Both the position numbers and the translations under genes were made by a program. This document shows, in pieces, positions 11,918-23,798 of a stretch of DNA of 64,000 bases. Source of the stretch: Hydrangea macrophylla (Eukaryota; Streptophyta; Magnoliopsida; Cornales; Hydrangeaceae); the NCBI GenBank assembly GCA_033977485.1, contig CM066983.1:61437010-61501009 (forward strand), read 5' to 3'. The first letter of the stretch is position 1. Each line of letters begins with the position of its first letter. Below the pieces are notes generated by a model. The model searched no databases and had not been told where the DNA came from. It saw only the letters and a program-made list of their open reading frames with translations.

Positions 11918-13160
11918 TCATGTCAAGAGTTATCCTCGAAAGTTAGTCGGGATAGATGATCAGCCACAACATTTCCCAGTCCCTTCTTATCCTTTATGAT
12001 TTGACAACAGATACTTCAGTACGGTGAGATCAGTAAAGCAGACAATCTCGGAGCCGATAAGGTACTGTCTGAATTTTTCCAAAGCAAACACAATCGCTAG
12101 CAGCTCCTTTTTAGTGGTGGAGTAATTTCTTTGAGCTCCATTGAGAGTTTGGCTTGCGTAGTAAATGAAAGACGACTTCTTATCCTTTTGTTGTCCCAGT
12201 ACAACTCCAATCGCAGTGACACTTACATCATACACCAACTCAAATGGGAGGCTCCAATCTAGAGATTGCATTATAGGAGTTGTGATGAGGTGATGCTTAA
12301 GTTTGTCAAAGGATTCTTGACAGTCGCTGGTCCATTCAAATAGGATGTCTTTTGCCAAAAGTTGACATAATGGCCTAGACACGCCACTAAAATACTTAAT
12401 GAAACTCTGGTAAAAATCGGCGTGACCCTGGAACGATCGTACATCTTTTATTATAGCGAGGATAGGAAGATTGGAAATGATATCAATTTTGACTTTGTCC
12501 ACTTGTATTCCCTCTGCTAATACAATATGGCCCAACACTATTCCTTTTATTCACCATAAAGTAACACTTCTCCCAGTTCAGGACAAAATTCTTGTCCTCA
12601 CCACTTTTTAACACCTTTTGGAGATTTTCAAGGCAGTCATCAAAACTACTGCCAGACATGGAGAAATCTTCCATGAACACCTCCATTATCTTTTCCGCCA
12701 TATCGCTGAATATGCTTAGCATACACCTCTGGATGGTAGTAGGTGCATTGCATAAGCCAAATGGCATCCGTCGATATGCGAATGTACCGAATGGACAGGT
12801 GAAAGTGGTTACAGATCAATCTCAATCTGGTTATAACCACTATAACTGTCTATAAAGTTATAAAATTGGTGACCGGCCACTCTTTCAAGCAATTGATCCA
12901 TGAAAGAAAGTGGGAAGTGGTCCTTTTGGGTCATTGAATTCAGCTTCCGGTAATCAATGCACATGCGCCAGCTTGTGGTCACATGTGTTGGAACTAACTC
13001 TCCTTCCTTATTTTGCACAATTGTAATACCAGCTTTCTTCGGCACTACCTGAGTTGAACTTACCCATAGACTATCTGAAATCGGATAAATCACCCGAACA
13101 TCAAGCAATTTTAGAACTTCTTTTTTCACCACTTTGCATGTTCGGGTTTAGACACCATTG
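11918..13160 (-). pseudogene. Athila RT and RNase H remnant
   Basis: On the minus strand: VPKKAGITIVQNK and WRMCIDYRKLNSMTQKDHFP (about 13070-12920) are RT motifs, then YSGYNQIEI, MPFGLCNAPTTIQRCM (near 12767-12720) and the catalytic box at about 12675 reading FMED instead of FMDD. RNase H follows (VYDVSVTAIGVVLGQ, SFIYYASQTLNGAQRNYSTT, LLAIVFALEKFRQYL) and the tail NVVADHLSRL near 11950. At least two frameshifts separate 12809-13132, 12483-12767 and 11987-12538. The mutated active site rules out activity. Confidence 0.85.
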
Positions 13161-13590
13161 CATTTGTCTACAAGGTTTGGCATCTTTCTCTAGGTAAATC
13201 CTATGCATGCATATAGATGGACTTATTCTTTTCAAATCTGCAATGGTCCATCCTAAAGTACTTTGATGTTGCTTGAGCAACTTGATCAATTTACCCTCAT
13301 GTTCCTGATTCAAAATAGATGAAATGATTATAGGAAAGGTCTCCTTTTCACTAAGAAACACATATTTCAACTCCTTCGAAAGCTCTTTCAATTCCAACTC
13401 AGAAAATTGCAAGCTTGACGCACTGCCAACTTTGTCTTTGGTGGCAATTGTGCATATTGAGTCGTCCACATTACCCTTGCAACTTCGTCTTCTACAATCT
13501 CCAGCATTGCGCACATTTGACTCATCTCCTCGTCCAACGGAGTGTATCTATCCAGTTTATAACAAAAGTTATTGATTATGGACTCCACAG
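13160..13590 (-). pseudogene. Athila protease-RT linker
   Basis: Frames at 13388-13588 and 13101-13514 (minus) contain SELELKELSKELKYVFLSEK, then HQSTLGWTIADLKRISPSI, which precede the RT fold in Athila elements. They overlap in different registers, marking a frameshift near 13390-13510. Confidence 0.6.
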
Positions 13591-13649
13591 GATCAAAAGG
13601 TGCAGTTGAATCAAAACAGTCCTGAACGACCGACTCCTTCTAGTTTACT

Positions 13650-14060
13650 TCTTCCTCATCATTACGTTCATCTGATTTTGGGATTTGAAAAGATTTTAAC
13701 ATCTAATGTCATATTCCCAAAACCTAGGGTCATAACTCTACTTCTTATCGTAATTGTCACATTAATCATTGACAGGAAGGGACATCCAAAAATCACCAGA
13801 ATCTGAGAGTTGGCATTATGTACTGGCTCGGTGTCTAGAACAACAAAGTCAATAGGAAAGGCAAAGGTGTCGATCTAGTCTAGTACATCCTCCAAAACTC
13901 CTCATGGATATTTGATTGAACGATCTACGAGCTGAAGAGTAATTCAAGTGGGTTTAAGTTCTCCCAACCCCAATTGCTGATAGACAGGATATAGTAGGAG
14001 ATTCACACTCAACCCTAAGTCAAGAAGGGCTTTGTTCACCATTTTCTGACCAATTATACA
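13650..14060 (-). pseudogene. Athila protease remnant
   Basis: Minus-strand reading shows the retropepsin segment ALLDLGLSVNLL then QQLGLGELKPT and VVLDTEP. The DLGAS active-site motif has Ala to Leu, and stops interrupt the rest. The domain sits between gag (higher coordinates) and RT (lower), as expected for Ty3/gypsy. Confidence 0.7.
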
Positions 14061-14209
14061 AGAAACCATTGGTATACCTTGGTCCTTGAATTTAGGAGGC
14101 AAATCGTGTTTAATGATTGTGCTTGCTTGGTAGCCAGGTAAGCGCTCTTCCTAAAACTTTGCTTCCTCTTCACAGTGCACGAGTCTTTCAAGAACTTGGC
14201 GTACAACGG

Positions 14210-15670
14210 TACTTATTTAATTGCGTCAAGGAGTGGAAGGTTGATTTTCACTTGCTTGAATAGTTCTAAAAACTCCTGAATATTAGTTTCTTGTTGAGGT
14301 TTCTTTAACCTCTGAGGATATGGTGCCAGAAAAGGCCATTTGGGAGCCTCCTTAAGAAAAGGTTCTTTTCCAAGTCTTCTTTTCAATTCAGTATCCTCGA
14401 AAATTGTTATTTCGGGCTCAACTGTTTTGTCCTCTTTCTCTTCTTCCACCAACTTTTCTTCATTTTCTACCTCATCTTCCTCTTCAACCACAGGGTGTAG
14501 GGTAGGAGAATCTTTTTCATTCACTTTTCTACTTCTGAACACAGTTCCACGCTTGTCATGTTCATATGGTTCTGACCTAGAGGGGGCTGAACCTTAATGT
14601 TGACCTATAGGATTTGGTTCCGACTGTGCTGGGAAGACATTTCTTTCTATACCCCTTGTTGAGTAGCCAATTTTTCAACACTCGTGTTGAGCTTACTCAT
14701 TAACTGCATCATCTGCTGCATCATGAGCATGTTTGGATCCTCTTGTGCCTTCTTATGAGGTAGTATGTAGGTGTTTGAGGGAGGATGGCTATTACTTCTG
14801 TGGTTGTAATAAGGTTGAGGTTGGTGGTTTTGTTGGTATTGATTCTGATAGTAGGTGGGTTAGTAGTTTTGTTGGTGCCCTTGATTCTGGGGTTGGTAAT
14901 GAATTCCCTAGCTCGGCTACCACTATTGAGATGGGTTTACTGTGGCAGCATTGTTCCTATGATCGAAACTAGGATGGCTCCATCTACTATTGGGGTTCAA
15001 ATTAGGATGTCTTCGCTTCTAATGCCCCCAACATAAGAGCCAGTTGCTCGTACTTTTCCATAAATCTTTCTTCTGCAATCAGCTGAAAGATGCTCTTCTG
15101 ATTTGAACTTGATGTTGAACTTGTTTGAGTTCTCGTCACATGAGTTTTCTATTACAGTGCATGCTCAGCTAGCCATTCAAAATGGGCTTCAGCTTGGTCT
15201 GAATTCTTGCTCATAAAGTCACCATCACTTATGGATTCTGCAAGTTCCTTCGATTTTGGACCAAGATCGTCAAAGATAAAGCTCATTGTTCACCACTTCT
15301 TGAAGCCATGATATCATCATAGCAACAATAAGTCTTTAATTCGATCCCATGCCTCAGTGAAAGTTTCTCCCTCTTTTTGATTATATGTCTTGATTTGTCT
15401 CAACACATCGGTGGTTAACCAATTGGTAAAAAACTGTTTAAGAAAAACTTCATCAATAGCTGACTAAGTTGAAATAGAGTTCGGCTTAAGCGATAATAAC
15501 CACGACTTCGCTTTATCCTTTAGGATAAAGGGAAAAAGCTTTAGTCGAATTTTGTTGCTCGGGCATATTTTATCGGTAAACATGCCACAGACATCCTTGA
15601 AATGTGGAATGTGAAGATACACCTTCTCTTTCTCCATCCCATAAAAGGTTGGTCGCAACTGAATCATTCC
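14210..15670 (-). pseudogene. Athila gag remnant
   Basis: At 15667-15464 (minus) the retrotransposon gag domain is visible (KIRLKLFPFILKDKAKSWLL, where the family has a similar LRLFPFSLKDKAKxWL). Further gag-like phrases with stops continue leftward. At 14542-14213 comes an acidic Glu-rich stretch, then LELFKQVKINLPLLDAIK, the conserved gag/protease junction of Athila elements. The N-terminus is missing. Confidence 0.7.
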
Positions 15671-15709
15671 ATTTCGGAAATAGAATGTGCATGTGTATGG
15701 TGGGATGCG

Positions 15710-16090
15710 AATACAAGAAGGTGTCAGCCAATACGCTCAATATATTATAGCCAACACACCTAGATGACAACATGCTTGATACATTACAGCCAACACGCCC
15801 AGTCAATATGTTCGATACATTATGGCTAGCACGCCCAACCAACACACCCCTTTCATTCCATGATGACCAATACGTCCCTGATACTTCCCCTAGCCACCAC
15901 GCCCTGGCCCACAAGCCCTAACACACACTGGCCAACACGCCCCAATGCATACTAGCCATCCCGCCCTGCTATATTAAACTTGCCATGAAGTCACTACTTC
16001 AAATCAACGCATTATTCTGGCCAACACGCCTGAATACATTACGACCCATATGTCTTAATACGTTATGGCCAACCCGCTTTACCACATTAT
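15710..16090. repeat. Degenerate GGCGTGTTGGCC array
   Basis: The + strand phrase GCCAACACGCCC, often followed by ATACATTA or TACATTATG, recurs about ten times at irregular spacing. On the minus strand this is GGGCGTGTTGGC. It lies in the presumed LTR or leader of the chromovirus and has no coding potential. Confidence 0.55.
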
Positions 16091-16439
16091 TTGACATATA
16101 AGCCTGAGACGTAGTCCCAGCTTTCCTACACATATGACTGTCTCACCGCATTTAGGTCCCACCCCAATATCGTACGATCTTCGCGATTGCATTCACACGT
16201 GCCATTATAACTAATATTGACCTTTGCGGTTAACAGACCCACTTCTATGCATGTTGGCTACTCAATCCGATTAACAACATTATGTCATCATTATACATAT
16301 GGTTCCACTATTTAATGCATTAAGCCCATTCTTCAATGTGTACATTATTCCCGTATAGCTTTCCAACAATGCATGATAAAAAAATTGTTGAATAGTTCAT
16401 TTGATGTAAACAGGCTAACCATTTAACATACTGTCATGT

Positions 16440-16580
16440 TCAATCGATCGATGTCATTTTGATCGATTGAAGTAAAATTAGGTTCGGTCGATCGAAGTCA
16501 GTTCGATTGAGTGACAAAAATAATGTTTGATCGATTGAACTGAGATCAGTCTGTGCTCAATCGATTGAACTCAGTTTGAT
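16440..16580. repeat. CGATCGATTGAA word cluster (distal)
   Basis: Seven or so near-copies of TTGATCGATTGAA or TCAATCGATCGA in about 140 bases, in both orientations because the word is almost palindromic. It lies downstream of the minus-strand TATA-like box near 17010-17028. Confidence 0.7.
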
Positions 16581-16744
16581 CGATTGATAGTAGTTTTCTT
16601 CCCAAACTGAACTGGACATGGTACACGTTCGGAGTCCATTCTTTCTTATCAAAACACATACATACCTATGTATCTATGCTACTAAGTGAGTATAGGCACT
16701 CATCATCAAGTTTGGTGATGCCGGTGTCGTGAAGTGGCTGCGAG

Positions 16745-17025
16745 TGGTGCTCGAGTTGGTCTCCTCTCTCTCCTCTTTCTCTTTCTCTTTCTCTTTCTCC
16801 TTCTCCTTCTTTCTGTCTCTTCTTTCTCTCTCTGTCTTCTCTTTCTACTTTCTTCCTCAATAGTGTGTGTATGTTTATGTATATATAAATATATATAGGG
16901 GTGTGTGTGTATATATGTATAAGTGTGTATATATAAACTGTATATCTCTCTGTCTAACTCTCTCTCAAAAATTCAGCAAGCCCCAACACACACACACACA
17001 CACAAAACCAATATATATATATATG
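16745..17025. repeat. Compound microsatellite (CT, GT, TA)
   Basis: CTTTCT/CTCTCC runs at 16745-16850, GT and TATATA runs at 16865-16940, then (AC)n near 16985-17005 and (TA)n near 17010-17023. Frames seen through this tract are artefacts of simple sequence. Confidence 0.85.
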
Positions 17026-17069
17026 CAAAAAGGGTGGCCAGGTGGCAGCTCTGTGTATAGTAGAAAAGG

Positions 17070-17265
17070 CAAGTTCGATTAATCAAAGTGAGTTCGATTG
17101 CTTGAGAACAAGTCAGCAAGTTCGATCGATTGAAATGTGTTCAATCGCTTGGGAAATGGATCCATGTCATAAATCAAGTCGGTAGCTTTTCGATCGCTCG
17201 AAGAAGGTTCGATCGATTGAAGAAACAAATGTTTGATCGCTTGAGAGAAGTTCGATCAATTGAGA
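17070..17265. repeat. CGATCGATTGAA word cluster (proximal)
   Basis: About nine variants of TTCGATCGATTGAA, TCAATCGCTTGG and TTCGATCGCTCGAA. On the minus strand the cluster lies upstream of the TATA-like run near 17010-17028, at about 55 bases. Confidence 0.7.
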
Positions 17266-17389
17266 CTGACACTACATGAAAGGTAAAAATAAGTGTACTG
17301 AATCTCATTTATATCAAAATGGGGTATAAAAGTACAATGAAAATACAAGGTATTACATCATCCCCCTCAAAATAAAGGCTTTATCCCTG

Positions 17390-17660
17390 AAATCCGAACT
17401 AAGGGTCGATAAACAAATCCGGATACTTCTCACGCATCTCTGACTCTAACTTCCAAGAAGCTTCTCCTTCGCCGTGAAACTTCTATTGAATCTTCACCAA
17501 CAGAACTTCCTTATTCCTCAGCTTCTTGATCCAAAATTCGTACTGGTCCTTCCTGGAATGATACATTGTCATTAACCTCAATGTCTTCAAAATTGATATC
17601 ATGACTTGGATTATGAGCACACTTTCTCAACATTCTAACGTGAGAAGGATTTATGGTTTA
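17390..17660 (-). pseudogene. Chromodomain end of a Tekay-type integrase
   Basis: Minus-strand reading gives NPSHDINFEDIEVNDNVSF, PVRILDQ, then after a one-base shift LRNKEVLLVKIQ and SWKLESEMREKYPDLF. This is the classic C-terminal chromodomain of Tekay/Del chromoviruses, which targets integration to heterochromatin. A stop replaces one residue in the middle. The rest of pol is absent, cut near 17660. Confidence 0.8.
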
Positions 17661-17739
17661 TGTTCACAAAGATATACACCGCAAACCTTGCTTGTTGGTC
17701 CAAATACATAGGAGTATGAAAACTTGCTAGATATCATGA

Positions 17740-18520
17740 TCACCATCATCGCCTGCTGTCGTCATATATTACAGTTTCTCCCAGAAACACTGCCTAAATT
17801 TCCCATAAATCCCTGTTTCTTCCCAGATTACCCAGAAATCTCAGTTTCTCCCAAAAACTTCGATATACTTGTTCCTATCCAAAAAACTCTATCCAAACTA
17901 TCCAAAAACGCCTAGATATACCTATTTCTCCAAAAAATTTTCCATAAAAGCCCAGAAATACCAGTTTTTCCTAGAAACATTGTCCAAACTACCCAGAAAT
18001 GCCTAGATATACCTGTTTCTCCTAGAAATTTCCTAGAAACACCCAGATATTCCTGTTTCTCCCAGAAACCGTATTCAAACTCCCCAAATATCGTTGTTTC
18101 AACCAAAATTCCAGAAGATCCATGTTCACCTCGAACTCCTGCCAAAATCTCCCGAAATCCTTACTTCTCTAAAAGTCTACTAAATTGTGCATGCTCTACC
18201 TAAGATCTCTATTCCCTAGAAACTTTGCCAAAATTCACTTAGAATTTCCAAAAAATTCTTGTTCCTCCTGACCTCTGCGAAAATCTACCCAAGTTTCCCA
18301 GAAATTCCCGCTTCCCATAAACTCACACAAATATACCTACTTTTCCCGGAAACTCTGCCAAAATCCACCAAATTTCCCTAAAATCCTTGTTTCCCAGAGA
18401 CTCTTCCCAAATTTAGTCAGACTTCCCAGAAATCCCTATTTCCTATAAACCCTGCCAAAATTCACTCAAATTTTAAAAAATCTCTATTTACAAAATTTTT
18501 CAGATTCTCATTCCTCGAAG
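17740..18520. repeat. Decayed TTTCTCCCAGAAA-type repeat array
   Basis: Phrases of the type CCTGTTTCTCCCAGAAAC and AAATTTCCCAGAAATCCC recur at uneven spacing of roughly 30-60 bases across 780 bases. The array is pyrimidine-biased on the + strand. Apparent frames on either strand come from the repeat. It lies just 5' of a + strand Tat gag remnant and may be its non-coding leader. Confidence 0.55.
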
Positions 18521-18849
18521 AACAAATCTGTCTTTCTCACCCTTTCCATGTTTCCATGATGGTGATCATCTTGGAAAGAATATTTAGCACACTCTGTATG
18601 GCTAGGACCTTATTTGCTTAACTGCTATATGTTAGAAGTAGGGGCATCATATAGACTAGGGCTTCCATCCGCATGCTTATTTCATGTGTATACACAATTC
18701 ATGTCAGTTTGCAAGCACGTACATCTTATCAATCCACACAATCTATCCCTTCGCATCGTCACACGATCGTTGATCTTCATTCTCTGAGTCTGATTCTTGT
18801 CATTTCATTTTGTAGGACATCACAGGTCCTAAACGTCGTCCTGCTACAT
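18521..18849. other. Non-coding stretch before the gag remnant
   Basis: A pyrimidine-rich leader-like sequence ending in TTTTGTAG at about 18808-18815, which could be a splice acceptor before the gag remnant. No gene is supported. Confidence 0.3.
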
Positions 18850-20017
18850 TATCTTCTTGGGATTAATAGCCCTCCCAGAAACAAACCTATGGATCACAAA
18901 AGATCAAAAACTGAAGTTGCCAAGTTGAGAACCGCTATGAAATAGCTTTCAGATCACCTCGCGCTAGGTCCTAGGATTTCTTGAGAAAATGAGACCAGAA
19001 ATCTGCATTCCCTTCGCTTGGACTAGTACACCAAACAACCAACTAATCAGAATAACTGTGGATACTAGAATGACCGCAATGGAGCCTGATGTTGAGCAGA
19101 TCAGGGACGAGCTTATGGAAATGATGGATATTATACAACATATTCCTAACCTACTACTCCCGATTGTACTATCTCCCCGGCGAGCACCTTGTAGCAATGA
19201 TGAATGGTTTGGGAAATTAGCTGATCATGGGATACATAGTTTGGATCAGGAAACTCTTGGCAAGCTTGCCAAAATCAAGGATGTGATCAGCAAAGACAAA
19301 AAGGGTCAGCTCGACGCACCCAACAACAAGGCTTCCTAAAAGGGTCAGAGGTCCAGTTCATCCGAGCAGTCCCCCAACTACCCTGTATCAATTCTTCCAC
19401 ACCACAACCGCTTATCTATCAATAGACAAGGTCAAGACAAAACCAGGACACCATGGTTACAAGGGGTCATCAAAATCAAAGACGACTGGGAGGACACAAA
19501 GAATTCATTAAAATAGGAATTCCTTTGAGCACGATGCGAGAAAGATTAATAGAAAGAGGATACCTGAAGAAGTTAGACCCAACGCCAATTCTAAATCCAC
19601 TTCCACAAGGATACAAGGTTGATCAGTACAGTGCTTTTCATCAGGGGCATGGTCATGATACTAACAACTGCATAAGGCTTAGGCATGAGATTCAAGACTT
19701 GATCAAGAAAGGGATCATCACATCTCCACCTCCTGTTATATAACCAAATGTCAATCAGAGAGTACTCTATACGCCGCTTGCTGTGAATTTATCTGCCGCT
19801 CTTAACCATCTTGTTTGAAGTGGCCATCTCAAACTTTTTGGAGCCTAGCAAACCTCCCAATCGCCCACCTGCTGGATACAATGGATCCAAATTTTGTGCT
19901 TACCATCAGGATCATGGTCATGAGACAAATTGTTGCAAGAGGCTCTGCCATGCCATTCAATACCTCATAGATGATGCACCATATCCCAATTCCATCCATT
20001 ATCTTGGCCTGAACTAG
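18850..20017 (+). pseudogene. Tat-type gag remnant
   Basis: MDHKRSKTEVAKLRTAM near 18890 resembles the N-terminus of Tat/Ogre gag. At 19453-19743 the conserved C-terminal part appears: FIKIGIPLSTMRERLIERG, NPLPQGYKVDQYSAFHQGHG and RLRHEIQDLIKKGII, where the family has a CxxH-type knuckle. The knuckle-like module occurs a second time at 19860-19985 (CAYHQDHGHETN). No protease or RT follows, so this was a gag-only element or a truncated copy. Several frameshifts are present. Confidence 0.7.
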
Positions 20018-20658
20018 CCGCCGAGATTTTTTTTGGGCAATGTGAATGTTGAAACTATGCGGTAAATTGATGGTGTTTTGAACTTCTGCTAATCATAAAT
20101 AAACAAAAAAAAAGAAAGGAAAAAATAAGAATAAGCGAGACACCGTGACACTCCATTTGAGACCAGGTCGAGTCAAATCAAGTCTGTTCTATGTTTTGAG
20201 TCTATTTCAAGTCTAGTCTTGTGATCGAGTTGTTATGGGTCTGAGTTTGTAATGTAATCCTTTGCTTTTGATGGAATGAAATCTCATTTTTCTTAATCTA
20301 ATGTGTCTAGTCATAAATGCATGATCATAAAACAATTTCCACCAACATTCAAACTTTCCATTTTTTTAGTATCAAGTGTATTCAAAGTATGCAATTCAAA
20401 ACAAAACTAGTAAAATAATCAACAATTTCCAACAATTAAATTACCCTCATAACCGAAATTAGCTCTTGTTCTTTTACATTTTCCACTATAACTCTTCAAC
20501 CTACAAGAAAGTAACAAAAGTATTACAATAAAACATAAGTAAATAATATTTGAATAAAACATAGTGGACCTAAATTTTAAAACTTAAACCTGTCACTACC
20601 TATGATATAATAATAAATGAATAACTTAAGATTTTCTAATTATTTGGTAAATCGGGGC

Positions 20659-20660
<2 letters not shown>

Positions 20661-20704
<44 letters not shown>
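20661..20704. repeat. (GA)n microsatellite
   Basis: Twenty-two uninterrupted GA dinucleotides. Confidence 0.95.
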
Positions 20705-20707
<3 letters not shown>

Positions 20708-21784
20708 TGAGCATTTGAAGCCATAAGTTGAGCTGCAGCAATAAAGTGAACAAAACAGCAAATAAATAACTACGATTGCTGGTACACTATATGTAAGCTT
20801 ATTCATTTACCCTGATAAGACAATTCTCATTTACATTAACTAAGTTGCAACAAAATAGTGAAATAGGAAATAAAAACAACAAAAATTAAAAATAACAAAA
20901 GAACACAAACCATTCCAGAAATCCAAACTAAATTATCTATAGTAAACATAACAATGTACCAATAGTTACAGTGGGTGTTTACACCTCAATTTTACTTAAG
21001 AAAGTCTTGTGTCAACAAATTTTGGTTGGCTACATGAATCATGCTTTTTTCCATTATGCTCTAACTAGAATCATAGTCTCACTCCAATTACAAGCTATCA
21101 CATTTTTCCTTACAACCCCCTCCCCACCTATGTCAATTTTAGACTTTCCCGTCAGTGTAAACAATGGTGTGTCACTACTCTGACTGTTGTCTATTTATTT
21201 TATTCTTATAAGAAGAAATACAACATCAAATATTGCTTAAATTAGTAATTAGTTATGTGCGCCTAAGGACAAGAGATAGTGAGAGTGATTCTCTTCTCAC
21301 ATCACAGTTTACTTTATTGATTAAACTATATTGCTCAAGTTTGAAAAGCAAGACAAATGAAGGACAACACTTAAAAATGGACAATCATCCAATAGACACT
21401 AGTGGAAAGGCCATCAAAATATCAAAATCATTGATTGTATCCAAAGAGAAATTTGGGTCTACAAGTAACCATGAACTGGAATTGCAAGCAAATCAACAAG
21501 ATATACTTCATTATATATCCAGGACACGATCTTAGTTACCTAATGGAACTTATCTTCCTTGTCAATAGCATCTTCCTTGTTTTGCTCCACAAAGCTCTGA
21601 AATAATAAGGGGAAAATTGGTGAAAAGAAAGCACCTAATATAATTACAAAAAAAATGACATGCTATGATGTGTATTCCTTCCCCCATATCCTCAGCCAAT
21701 CACCCAAAAAATCCTCCCCCCCCCCCCCCCCCCACCACCAAAAAAAAAAGAGGAAAAAAGTGCAGTAGATGTACCATAAGTAAG

Positions 21785-22025
21785 GGTGTATATGAGCTGA
21801 ATGTAAGCTCGGCTCGATACAAGAACAACAAGATTGAACTCAGCTAGATTAGCCACCTTGGCAATTAAAGCTTGAACTTGAGCTCGTCAATCTCGAGGTC
21901 AAGCTTGGCTCGTTTAATACGTTAAAAAATTAGATTCAAGCCTCAACTAGGCTCAAAAGACAGGCTCTGCTCAAAGCTCAAGCCGAAGCTTAAGCTCATG
22001 CTCAAGAAAAGACTCGGCTCAATCA
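21785..22025. mobile_element. Possible hAT-type non-autonomous repeat
   Basis: The block is dense in GAGCT, AAGCTC and GGCTCG words in both orientations and begins AAGGGTGTATATGAGC. That is the look of a widespread plant hAT-like non-autonomous repeat. I could not define terminal inverted repeats or target duplications. Confidence 0.35.
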
Positions 22026-23106
22026 GCCCAAGCAGAAGCACATACACAAGGAATATCAAATGTCTTCTTTTTCTATCAAAGACCCATAAAAGTCAAGAAC
22101 CAATTGCAATAATGATGGAGCAAATTCGAACGATTAGGACACAGCACTTGTTAATGTATAATTCTGTCTCTAGTGTTTAAATGTAGAGAAATTAAGTACT
22201 TACAAAACAAGACTACAAAATTGTAAATCTTGGCAACCAACTAAAATAGGAGTATGAGTTGATGAATTGGGAACAAAGCACCTCAATGTATGCCGAGGAA
22301 ACTGATTTACCTCTATCAACATTTTATATGCTAGCTAGATAAAAAGCCAAAAAAAATTCATCAGCATATACTGAGAGCCTCACAACAAATTTTACCAGTT
22401 TAACTCCTCAGTAAAGAAAAACAAATGTAAGGCAATACAAATAAACATACAATTAAGTGTTGACCAGCTTTAATATAAAACTAACAATAAAACAATTTAA
22501 AAAGAGAATAGTCACATGATAACTTGCTGGCTTGGTCCCTCTATAAAGCTAGTTAGTTACAAAAAGGATATACCTCCATTAGCTTTCGCGTTTAACATAT
22601 GACAAGTTGGGAGAAACTGAGGGAAAGGAGGACCTCAATGCTTGCCAATGCAAAAATTACAAAGCTGAATTGTCCAAAAAAAACAATATTCATAGCAGAT
22701 TTTCTAGTGTAAACATTGTCAAACAGCCCCTAATGCTAATGCATAGAGTAATTTAAAGCATTTCTCAACCTTCCTAAAACCATTTCCATACACTCTCTAT
22801 TGTGAATTTCATTGTATATCCATTCATGATTCTCTAGTATTTTACCACAAAAAGCACAATGATGACGCTCAACAAGTTCATAAGCAAGAACTGAAAGTAC
22901 TTTTTCAAAACCTTAATTATAAAAATATGCTTTTCACAAAACTTAAATGCAGATTTTCCACGACGAGTAAGGGGATATTCTATAGTCATCAAGAGATGTG
23001 AAAGAATCAATTGACGGGGTTTCTTTTCCTAAAGAGAAGATGAAGAAACATGGTCGAGCAAATATTACTTATGGCATGATTTATATAAGATAAAAGTCAT
23101 ATTATA

Positions 23107-23205
23107 GCTTGATAGTGCTCTACACTTGAGTTAGAAGGGTGGTGATTCACATGTTTATTAATAGATATAGCTTGATACTTAGAAGGGTGATGATTCACAA
23201 TGTCA
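23107..23205. repeat. Short imperfect tandem duplication
   Basis: The phrase GCTTGATA...TTAGAAGGGTG(G/A)TGATTCACA occurs twice, about 60 bases apart. No gene context. Confidence 0.5.
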
Positions 23206-23436
23206 CATGCTCTAGTCTCTCCGCTCTGTGGGCAATATGGCTCAATTCAGCTTTAACAAGACCAATATAAACCTATTTTGAGTAATTCGTTGGGTAATAC
23301 AAGTGTGAGGGAGATGCACCACTTAAATAGCCAAAACTTATATGTTAAAAATTGTAGCTAAAATTCCTGTAGAAGTTAAAACAACACCAGATAATAATAC
23401 TTGTAATATCTTATCGCCACTCAACCAAAAAAAAAT

Positions 23437-23798
23437 GGCTTAAAAACACTTTGGTACCCTATACTTGCAGTGAAATTTCACTTTTGGGCCCTACAATTGT
23501 GGCTACAACACTCAGGACCCTAAATATACAAATTGTTTCAATTAACTATAATTGTTAACAGTGCCCAAAAAGAGTGATGGAATGGACCACGCGGCTGAAA
23601 AATAATTTAGGTCTAAAAACTCTTTAGTAAGTACCCTTCAATTTCACAAAAAGTTCTATTTTGGATCCTCCATGTGGTCTACTCGGTTATAAATTTTTTT
23701 TAACATTGTTAGCGATTGTCCTAATTGGAACAAGTTTGTAAATTGATGGCCCAAAGTGAATATTCACTATAATAAAAGGGTACTTAAAAAAAATTGCC
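23437..23798. mobile_element. Candidate MITE with ~35 bp imperfect terminal inverted repeats
   Basis: The left end GGCTTAAAAACACTTTGG... and the reverse complement of the right end GGCAATTTTTTTTAAG... align imperfectly through a shared (A/T)GTACCCT and a final TAGTG/GCAGTG. The flanking AAAT on both sides could be a 4-base duplication but lies in A-rich sequence. It is non-coding, 362 bases. Confidence 0.35.

Larger units (their letters stand above)
11904..15680 (-). mobile_element. Athila-lineage gag-pol fragment (minus strand)
   Basis: Read on the minus strand, gag, protease, RT and RNase H follow in Ty3/gypsy order, and the sequence resembles Athila elements. Integrase is missing. About 34 bases left of the inserted element (5843-5876) fit its continuation, after which the copia element begins. 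So this fragment was split by the insertion at 5877-11898 and truncated at both ends. Many stops and shifts are present. Confidence 0.75.
15690..17360 (-). repeat. Probable 3' LTR of a Tekay-type chromovirus
   Basis: A purine tract on the minus strand (TTTTGAGGGGGA, 17361-17372) follows the chromodomain tail, and the next bases start TGATGTAATACC, an LTR-like start. On the minus strand a TATA-like run lies near 17010-17028. The left end is not defined because no second copy exists in the window. Inside are two word clusters, CT- and GT-rich microsatellites and a GGCGTGTTGGCC repeat array. Confidence 0.5.
20018..23436. other. A+T-rich non-coding stretch
   Basis: The first 270 bases look like a 3' untranslated tail of the gag remnant (A-rich, then TTGTAATGTAATCC near 20249). 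The rest has no supported gene: a (GA)n run at 20661-20704, an 18-C run at 21716-21733, and a GAGCTC/GGCTCG-rich block at about 21785-22025. Confidence 0.5.

Noticed and set aside
12592..15036. Several + strand frames opposite the Athila pol fragment
   Set aside because: They are shadows of the minus-strand coding region and have no motifs of their own.
16440..17265. CRISPR-like array
   Set aside because: The repeated words are short, palindromic and unevenly spaced in an LTR of a plant nuclear element; no uniform repeat-spacer pattern.
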